A stretch of 10,528 nucleotides of DNA from Streptomyces sp. NRRL F-5630 (GTDB lineage: Bacteria > Actinomycetota > Actinomycetes > Streptomycetales > Streptomycetaceae): contig NZ_JOGO01000116.1 in the NCBI RefSeq assembly GCF_000719475.1, positions 1 to 10,528 of the forward strand, given 5' to 3'. The translations under genes were made by a program, and so were the position numbers. The notes below the pieces were generated by a model, which saw nothing but the letters and a program-made list of their open reading frames with translations, was not told the origin of the DNA and made no database searches. Positions 5,836-10,528 of this stretch are shown here, one piece after another. Positions within the stretch are counted from its first letter, which is position 1, and every line of letters begins with the position of its first letter.

Positions 5836-6003
5836 CCGGCGGGCCTGTTCCTTGCCGGTGGGATCGACGGACCTGATCTCCATGCAGACGCGCTGCAGGC
5901 CGGCTTGCTCGTCGGGGAAGTGTCCGCGAGCCGTGACCGCCCGGCGGATCCGCGCGTTTCCCAATACGATCGCGTTCGTCGTGCAGGCGACGCTGCGGGT
6001 CTC
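5836..6003 (-). pseudogene. IS256-family (mutator-type) transposase fragment
   Basis: The minus strand carries ETRSVACTTNAIVLGNARIR followed by RAVTARGHFPDEQAGLQRV and IRSVDPTGKEQARRT. This matches the highly conserved C-terminal block of IS256-family transposases (EIRKVIYTTNAIES.NARIRRAV.ARGHFPNEQAAL). ES after TTNAI has become VL, so the family's conserved Glu there is lost. The frame is open from 6144 to 5677, but the part before about 6003 does not look like the family and the part after about 5836 loses coding bias and runs into the end of the regulator gene. It is therefore a central scrap with both ends gone. Confidence 0.65.
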
Positions 6004-6174
6004 GGTGGCAACGCCCCCGGCGCCGTCGTCGACACCGAGCCGCGGGTGAACGGGATCGAGGACCTCAGCGGTGACGCGACCGTTCGTGTCGGCCGACACG
6101 AAAGCGACGGTGCTCGCCATTGCCGAGTGTGCCGCCGCATGCATGGGGGGCTGCCGGTATCGGGGGGCGGGCGG
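6004..6174. other. Spacer between the IS256 fragment and the second regulator
   Basis: A minus-strand frame starting ATG 6120 (MASTVAFVSADTNGRVTAEV) leads without a stop into the IS256 fragment and has G/C-rich third positions, so it may be a trace of a gene fused to the IS scrap. No family is recognised and no ribosome binding site is convincing. No clear terminator was seen for the regulator ending at 6175. Confidence 0.3.
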
Positions 6175-7059
6175 TCAGTCGGTGGAGGTCTCGGACTCCG
6201 AGTGCGCTCCCGGCTCCGTCACCGGCTCAGCCCTCCAGCTGGCCAGCAGCCGCAGCCGCTCCTCCGACGGCGAGCCCGGCTCGGTGGTATAGGTGATCAG
6301 GGCCCGCCGGCTGTCGCCTGGCAGCCGGAACGTCTCGAAGCTCAGCTCCAGTGGGCCGACGAGCCCATGCTGCAGCCGCTTGCGCCCGAACGTCTTGTCC
6401 CGCACCGTCTGTCTGTTCCACAGCGTCCGGAACTCCGGGCTCTTCACGGACAGCTCGCCTACCACCGCCCGGATCTCTGGGTCGTCCGGGTCCAGACCGG
6501 CGCTGAACCGAATGTAGTCCACAGCCTCGGAGGCGACGTCCGGCCAGTCCTGGTACAGCGCGCGTGCTGCCGGGTCGAGGAAGAGGTGTTGCGGGAAGGT
6601 GCGGCCCGCCCACTCCAGCGCGGACAGGTCGAACAGCGCGTCGGCCAGGTTGTTCCATGCCAGCTGGTTGAAGGACGGGCCGACGATCACGGCGGGGACA
6701 TCCGCCATCAGGTCGAGCAGGCGGCGCAGGCCCGGCCGTGCCGTGGCGGACGATGACGCACGCGTCCGCGTCCGCCGGCGCGGCGTGACCGGCCGGGCGA
6801 GACGGTGCAGGTGCGCGCGCTCGGTGGAATCGAGGCGCAGCGCGTCGGCCACGGCGTCAAGGATCTCCGCGGAGGCGCCGGCCACATGCCCCTGTTCCAG
6901 CTTGCTGTAGTAATCGACGCTCACCCCGGTGAGGATCGCGACTTCCTCTCGCCGCAGGCCGGGCACCCGCCTGCGGCCCGCGGTCGGGAGGCCGACCTCG
7001 GTGGGCCGGATTCTGTCGCGGCGCGCCCGCAGGAACGCGCTGAACTCGTTGCCGGTCAT
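6175..7059 (-). CDS. XRE-family regulator with MmyB-like ligand-binding domain, divergent from catabolic operon
   Basis: A 294-residue cytoplasmic regulator. The XRE helix-turn-helix is at about residues 5-85 (FSAFLRARRDRI, RRVPGLRREEVAILTGVS, DYYSKLEQGH). The MmyB-type domain is at about 110-280 (GPSFNQLAWNNLADALF, LFLDPAARALYQDW, VGELSVKSPEFRTLWNRQTV, LELSFETFRLPGD). ATG 7059-7057 fits the family's start; a longer frame to 7179 adds a Pro/Arg/Gly-rich stretch over the intergenic region and is unlikely. A possible -10 (TAGGCT) lies about 8 bases before the ATG, which would give a nearly leaderless message. It faces the ALDH operon across 140 bp and is the obvious candidate to control it and itself in response to a pathway metabolite. 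Confidence 0.9.
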   Translation of the reverse strand: MTGNEFSAFLRARRDRIRPTEVGLPTAGRRRVPGLRREEVAILTGVSVDYYSKLEQGHVAGASAEILDAVADALRLDSTERAHLHRLARPVTPRRRTRTRASSSATARPGLRRLLDLMADVPAVIVGPSFNQLAWNNLADALFDLSALEWAGRTFPQHLFLDPAARALYQDWPDVASEAVDYIRFSAGLDPDDPEIRAVVGELSVKSPEFRTLWNRQTVRDKTFGRKRLQHGLVGPLELSFETFRLPGDSRRALITYTTEPGSPSEERLRLLASWRAEPVTEPGAHSESETSTD

Positions 7060-7085
7060 GATCCCGAGCCTACCCCTGGGCCCCG

Positions 7086-7100
7086 GAACCAAGGTGGTTC
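7086..7100. promoter_or_regulatory. Candidate operator palindrome GAACCA-N3-TGGTTC
   Basis: Perfect 6-bp arms (7086-7091 and 7095-7100) around AGG. It lies 27 bp upstream of the regulator start, overlapping where that gene's -35 should be, and about 100 bp upstream of the operon start. A dimeric XRE regulator would fit such a site. That it binds this regulator is inference. Confidence 0.45.
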
Positions 7101-7137
7101 TGCCGGAACGCGGATAACGCCCACCTGGTTGCGCCGG
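7095..7137 (+). repeat. Direct repeat TGGTTCTGCCGG / TGGTTGCGCCGG
   Basis: Two 12-bp copies at 7095-7106 and 7126-7137 match at 10 of 12 positions. Their starts are 31 bp apart, about three helical turns, so they face the same side of the DNA. The first copy includes the right arm of the palindrome, suggesting a second, weaker binding site for the same protein. Confidence 0.4.
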
Positions 7138-7140
7138 CCG

Positions 7141-7164
7141 CCCGCTGCCAGATTGGTCAGCGGG
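7141..7164 (+). promoter_or_regulatory. Inverted repeat CCCGCTG/CAGCGGG in the operon leader
   Basis: Perfect 7-bp arms (7141-7147 and 7158-7164) with a 10-base spacer, ending 35 bp before ATG 7200. It could be a second operator or an RNA hairpin in the 5' leader. Confidence 0.4.
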
Positions 7165-7199
7165 ACTTCGACCCGCCAACCGACACAGGAGGAAGAGGC

Positions 7200-8564
7200 A
7201 TGACCTACAGGTCTGTCAACCCGTACACCGAGGAGCTGGTCGCCGAGTACGCCGAGCACACCGACGCTCAACTGGAGGAGGTGCTGACCCGCGCGGACGA
7301 GACCTTCCGGGTGTGGGGCCGGGCCTCGTTCGGCGAGCGCGGCAAGGTGCTGTCCGCCGCGGCGGACCTGCTCCACGAGCGCCGGGAGGAGCTGGCCCGG
7401 CTGGCGACGACCGAGATGGGCAAGCGCTACGTCGAGCTCCTGTGGGAGATAGACCTGTGCGTGCCGATCCTGCGCTACTACGCGGCCGAGGCCGAGCGGA
7501 TACTGGCCCGAAAGGACATCGCGGTGGCGGACGGCACGGCCCGCGTCGACCCGACCCCGCTTGGGGTGATCTTCGCGATCGAGCCGTGGAACTTCCCGTA
7601 CTTCCAGCTCCTGCGCATCGCCGCGCCGGTGCTGATGGCAGGCAACACCGTCGTCATGAAGCACGCGCCGAGCGTGCCCGGGTGCGCACTCGCCGTTGAG
7701 AAGATCTTCCTCGACGCCGGCGCCCCCGAGGGGCTCTACTCGAATGTCTTCCTGACCAACGAGCAGTCGGCCGGGGTGATCGCCGACCGCCGGATCAAGG
7801 GGATCGCCCTGACTGGCAGCGAGCGAGCCGGATCCGCGGTGGCCGCCGCCGCGGGTCGGGCCCTGAAGAAGGTCACCCTCGAGCTCGGCGGCAGCGACCC
7901 CTTCCTCGTCCTCGACGACGCCGACCTGGACCTGGCCGTGCCGCTCGCGGTGGCCGCACGGACCATGAACACCGGCCAGGCCTGTGCGTCGGCGAAGCGG
8001 TTCATCGTCCACAGCAGCCACTACGACGCCTTCCTCGAGAGGTTCACCGCCGCCTTCGCCGCGATGAAGCCCGGCGACCCCATGGACGAGGCCACCGACT
8101 TCGGGCCGTTGGTGGGAGAGGAGGCGCTCGACCGGGCCCTGAAGCAGATCGAGCTCGCGCGCGAGCACGGGGCGACCGTGGCCGTGGGCGGGAGGCGGAT
8201 CGACCGCACGGGCTACTTCTTGGAGCCGACCGTGCTGACAGGGGTCACGCCGGACAACCCGATCTTCCGGCAGGAGATCTTCGCTCAGGTCGCGATGGTT
8301 TTCCGGGTCGACAGCGAGGAGGAGGCCGTCGCGCTGGCGAACGACTCCGACTTCGGGCTCGGCAGCACGGTGGTCTCCACCGACGTGGCGCGGGCCGAGC
8401 GGGTCGCCGCGCAACTGGAGGTCGGGATGGTCTTCGTCAACAGGGCCGGCGACGCCGGCCCGGCCCTTCCGTGGGGCGGGGTCAAGAACTCGGGGTACGG
8501 CCGCGGTCTCTCCGACTTCGGGATCACCGAGTTCGTCAACTGGAAGCTTGTCCGGATCGCCTAG
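7200..8564 (+). CDS. Aldehyde dehydrogenase, succinate-semialdehyde dehydrogenase-like
   Basis: A complete 454-residue ALDH that oxidises an aldehyde to a carboxylate with NAD(P)+. Catalytic residues are N131 (IEPWNFPYF), K154 (MKHAPSVPGCA), E228 (TLELGGSDPF) and nucleophile C262 (MNTGQACASAKRF). The KHAPxVPGCA segment, the short length (about 455 rather than 480-500) and the C-terminal LPWGGVKNSGYGRGLSDFGI are typical of the Sad/YneI-type branch that acts on succinate semialdehyde and related aldehydes; the real substrate here is unknown. The usual EEIFGP is QEIFAQ (358-363), as often in this branch. AGGAGG sits 7 bases before ATG 7200. It is the first gene of a three-gene operon and the stop is 28 bp before the next start. 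Confidence 0.92.
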   Translation: MTYRSVNPYTEELVAEYAEHTDAQLEEVLTRADETFRVWGRASFGERGKVLSAAADLLHERREELARLATTEMGKRYVELLWEIDLCVPILRYYAAEAERILARKDIAVADGTARVDPTPLGVIFAIEPWNFPYFQLLRIAAPVLMAGNTVVMKHAPSVPGCALAVEKIFLDAGAPEGLYSNVFLTNEQSAGVIADRRIKGIALTGSERAGSAVAAAAGRALKKVTLELGGSDPFLVLDDADLDLAVPLAVAARTMNTGQACASAKRFIVHSSHYDAFLERFTAAFAAMKPGDPMDEATDFGPLVGEEALDRALKQIELAREHGATVAVGGRRIDRTGYFLEPTVLTGVTPDNPIFRQEIFAQVAMVFRVDSEEEAVALANDSDFGLGSTVVSTDVARAERVAAQLEVGMVFVNRAGDAGPALPWGGVKNSGYGRGLSDFGITEFVNWKLVRIA

Positions 8565-8592
8565 GCGATCCGGCCTGGAACAGGAGGACCAC

Positions 8593-9591
8593 ATGCCATC
8601 AGGCTGGTTGGACATCCACGCGCACTTCAGCCCCCCGGGCACCCCGGAGCAGGTCCGGGCCGTCTGGCAGGCGATGTACGACGAGTGCTTCACGATGCCG
8701 GAACCCTACGTGTGGAACGTGGACCGAACGTTGTGGCACATGGACCGGACCGGCGTCGCTATGCAGATTCTCAGCCAGGTCCCGCGGGTGCACGGCACGC
8801 CGAGTCCCGAGAGCGTCCAGGCCGGCATCACGGCCTCGAATCGGTATGGCGCCTCGCTCGTGGCCGAGCACCCCGACCGATTCGGTCTGCTGGCCGCCCT
8901 GCCCACCGATGACGTTGATGCCGCAGTCGCCGAGCTGTGCCGGGCCGACGACCTGGGCGCGGACGGTTACATCCTCCTCGCGCCGTTCTCCGGTGTGCAT
9001 CTTGGCGCGCCCGAGCTGGAGCCCCTGTGGGGTGAGCTGGAACGGCGGGGAAACCCGATCCTCATCCACCCGGACGCCCACGCGCCCGCTGCGCAGGGCA
9101 GGCCGAGCCCGCTGGTAGAGGTCGCCTTCGACACCGCCCGCAGTGTCATCGACATGCTCTACGCCGGGGTGTTCCGACGGTATCCGGAGCTGCTCGTGGT
9201 GCTCGGACACTGCGGAGGAGCGTTCCCAGCCCTGTCAGGCAGGATCACCCGGCTGGGCACCGAGGTGTGGGTGCCCAATCCGAACGGCCTCACGCGGGAG
9301 GAGCTGCGCGAGCAGACGGCCCGGCTCTACGTCGACACCGCCGCGTCGAGCGCGGACAGCCTGCTCTGGCCCGCGGTGCGTCTCGTGGGCGAGGACCACA
9401 TCGTGTACGGGTCGGACAACGGCACTCCGTGCACGAGTGAGCTGACCGTCGAGGCCGGCATCGCGGAGCTGCGCGAGTCGACGGTCCTGCGCGCGGGTGC
9501 GGCCGAGGCGATCGGGCGGCGCGGCTTCGAGATCTTTCCCGCGGCCGCCCGCCGGGCCGGGGTCACGGTGGGAGCCGGGTCGGGCTCATGA
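8593..9591 (+). CDS. ACMSD-like metal-dependent amidohydrolase/decarboxylase (amidohydrolase-2 family)
   Basis: A 332-residue TIM-barrel hydrolase of the family containing ACMSD (aminocarboxymuconate-semialdehyde decarboxylase), gamma-resorcylate decarboxylase and related hydrolases. Metal ligands are visible: H9 and H11 (WLDIHAHFSPP, the same spacing and numbering as ACMSD), H159 (PILIHPDAH), H206 (VVLGHCGGAFP) and D275 (VYGSDNGTP). It likely decarboxylates or hydrolyses a small aromatic or ring-opened acid. ATG 8593 has AGGAGG 5 bases upstream and places HxH at residue 9; an earlier in-frame start at 8548 lies in the preceding gene. The gene ends in ATGA, overlapping the LLM gene by 4 bases, which implies translational coupling. 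The Gly/Ser-rich end is probably disordered. Substrate unknown. Confidence 0.9.
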   Translation: MPSGWLDIHAHFSPPGTPEQVRAVWQAMYDECFTMPEPYVWNVDRTLWHMDRTGVAMQILSQVPRVHGTPSPESVQAGITASNRYGASLVAEHPDRFGLLAALPTDDVDAAVAELCRADDLGADGYILLAPFSGVHLGAPELEPLWGELERRGNPILIHPDAHAPAAQGRPSPLVEVAFDTARSVIDMLYAGVFRRYPELLVVLGHCGGAFPALSGRITRLGTEVWVPNPNGLTREELREQTARLYVDTAASSADSLLWPAVRLVGEDHIVYGSDNGTPCTSELTVEAGIAELRESTVLRAGAAEAIGRRGFEIFPAAARRAGVTVGAGSGS

Positions 9592-10409
9592 AGTACGGGA
9601 TCAGCGCCTTCGTCACCGACACGTCGCTGAGCGCGATGGACCTGGCGCGGGAGGTCGAGGAACGGGGGTTCGAGTCTTTGTGGCTGCCCGAGCACTCACA
9701 CCTGCCCGCCGCAGCCGACACGGATCCCGACAGCTTCTACGCCCGTCTCTACGACCCCTTCGTCGCGCTCGCGGCCGCGGCCGCCGTCACGACGACCCTC
9801 GGCCTGGCGACCGGCGTAAGCCTGCTGGCCCAGCGCGACCCCATCTACACGGCCAAGCAGGTCGCGTCGCTGGACCACCTGTCGGGTGGGCGCGTGATGC
9901 TCGGGGTCGGCGCCGGGTGGAACCGCGCCGAGATGCGCCACCACCGTGTCGACCCGGCGACCCGCCACCGGCGGCTGGCCGAGCACGTCGAGGCCATGAA
10001 GGCGTTGTGGGAGGACGGTCTCGTCCGGTACGCGGGGGAGTTCGTGTCGTTCGCGGACTCCTTCGCGTACCCGAAGCCGGTGCGCAAGCCGCCCGTCCTG
10101 GTCGGCGGGATGGGGCCCGGTGTCGAGCGCCGGGTACTCGCCTTCGGGAACGGCTGGCTGCCCATCGGCGTCGCCGCCCGCGAGGCCGAGGGGCTCGGCA
10201 GGCGGATCGACGCTCTGCGGCGCAGGGCGACGGAGCTGCGGCGGGGGCGGGTACCGGTCACCTTGGTGAACGCGGAGCCCGGGCCTGCCGCCGAGGATGC
10301 CTACCGACGCGCCGGAGTCGACCGGCTCGTCTTCAGCATTCAGGACACCGATGCCGACGTCGTCCGAAAGCGGCTCGACGTGCTTGCGGTACAGAGGCCA
10401 CCACAGTAA
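9588..10409 (+). CDS. LLM-class (luciferase-like) F420- or flavin-dependent oxidoreductase
   Basis: A 273-residue bacterial-luciferase-like TIM barrel, typical length for actinobacterial F420-dependent LLM enzymes. Signature segments are LAREVEERGFESLWLPEH (19-36), LATGVSLLAQRDPIYTAKQV (73-92), LDHLSGGRVMLGVGAGW (95-111), RRLAEHVEAMKALWEDG (128-144) and PKPVRKPPVLVGG (162-174). Such enzymes use reduced F420 or FMN to reduce or oxygenate small molecules. Whether F420 or FMN is used cannot be settled here, though F420 is common in this host type. ATG 9588 overlaps the amidohydrolase stop (ATGA). The third operon gene; its stop is TAA 10407-10409, with no clear terminator after it. Confidence 0.9.
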   Translation: MKYGISAFVTDTSLSAMDLAREVEERGFESLWLPEHSHLPAAADTDPDSFYARLYDPFVALAAAAAVTTTLGLATGVSLLAQRDPIYTAKQVASLDHLSGGRVMLGVGAGWNRAEMRHHRVDPATRHRRLAEHVEAMKALWEDGLVRYAGEFVSFADSFAYPKPVRKPPVLVGGMGPGVERRVLAFGNGWLPIGVAAREAEGLGRRIDALRRRATELRRGRVPVTLVNAEPGPAAEDAYRRAGVDRLVFSIQDTDADVVRKRLDVLAVQRPPQ

Positions 10410-10462
10410 CGAGTTGGTGCGTGATAGCGGGTGAGGTGTGTTGGCCTTGCTCACGGCGGCCT

Positions 10463-10528
10463 TCAGATGTTGGCGGTGCGGTCGGAGACGAGGCCGGCGA
10501 TGGCGCGGTAGGTGGCGGGTAGGCGGTC
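10463..10528 (-). CDS. C-terminal end of an unidentified gene (runs off right edge)
   Basis: The minus strand reads DRLPATYRAIAGLVSDRTAN-I then TGA at 10465-10463. Third positions are all G or C over 21 codons, supporting a real coding tail. It converges on the LLM gene, 53 bp away. Too short to assign; the Arg/Ala-rich helical tail would fit many proteins, including a transposase. No terminator is evident between the two genes. Confidence 0.35.
   Translation of the reverse strand, partial: DRLPATYRAIAGLVSDRTANI

Larger units (their letters stand above)
7060..7199. promoter_or_regulatory. Divergent control region between MmyB-type regulator and ALDH operon
   Basis: Must contain the operon promoter and probably the regulator promoter. 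It holds a palindrome (7086-7100), a repeated half-site (7095-7106 and 7126-7137), and an inverted repeat in the operon leader (7141-7164). The operon's Shine-Dalgarno AGGAGG is at 7187-7192, 7 bases before ATG 7200. No single -35/-10 pair is convincing; GATAAC at 7113-7118 is a possible -10 for the operon. Confidence 0.55.

Noticed and set aside
5554..6756. 400-codon plus-strand frame spanning the end of one regulator, the IS scrap and the second regulator
   Set aside because: It crosses three better-supported genes in other frames, is rich in Arg/Pro/Gly, and has no ribosome binding site or recognisable motif.
7060..7179. N-terminal extension of the second regulator up to 7179
   Set aside because: The added about 40 residues are Pro/Arg/Gly-rich, unlike the family, and would cover the promoter region and palindrome.
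7056..8693. Very long minus-strand open frame (545 codons) opposite the ALDH gene
   Set aside because: It is antisense to an unmistakable ALDH with all catalytic residues. Long shadow frames are normal at this GC content, and its product is low-complexity with no domain.
10410..10462. Terminator between the LLM gene and the right-edge gene
   Set aside because: Only a 5-bp GTGAG/CTCAC pair with a long loop could be found; too weak to call.

Overview
The window looks like accessory chromosome of a high-GC actinomycete, most likely Streptomyces or a close relative. The evidence is the strong G/C bias at third codon positions in most genes, the F420/LLM-type oxidoreductase, the two MmyB-type XRE regulators, and transposase families typical of that group. 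No rRNA, tRNA or CRISPR array was seen. Family assignments rest on motif recognition by eye, not on database searches.

Left third (1-3690), mobile-element territory. An apparently intact IS5-family element (100-1590) has perfect 25-bp inverted repeats and a CTAG target duplication. It carries a transposase in two reading frames joined by a plausible -1 slip, plus a passenger GNAT acetyltransferase on the opposite strand. It is inserted in a minus-strand gene: removing the element and one CTAG restores an open frame that starts at 1645 with a strong ribosome binding site and runs off the left edge. Next come a PNPOx-fold flavin-binding protein with atypical codon use (1644-2081), a C-terminal transposase scrap (2095-2325), a possible IS end (2432-2473), an aldehyde dehydrogenase lacking its first ~180 residues (2474-3377), a strong GC hairpin (3444-3470) and a frameshifted IS5-type remnant (3490-3690). 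From 3691 to 3976 no gene could be supported.

Middle (3977-6174). A short-chain dehydrogenase (minus strand) and an MmyB-type XRE regulator (plus strand) diverge from a 189-bp intergenic region, the usual layout for a regulator controlling its neighbour. After the regulator lies an IS256-type transposase fragment (5836-6003).

Right third (6175-10409), the most coherent functional unit. A second MmyB-type regulator (minus strand) diverges from a three-gene operon: a succinate-semialdehyde-dehydrogenase-like ALDH, an ACMSD-like metal-dependent amidohydrolase/decarboxylase, and an LLM-class F420/flavin-dependent oxidoreductase. The last two overlap by ATGA. The 140-bp divergent region holds a perfect palindrome, a repeated half-site and a second inverted repeat, all candidate operator or leader structures. 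The set suggests a small regulated catabolic pathway (redox step, C-C or C-N hydrolysis or decarboxylation, aldehyde oxidation) whose substrate cannot be read from sequence. The right edge holds the C-terminal end of an unidentified minus-strand frame.
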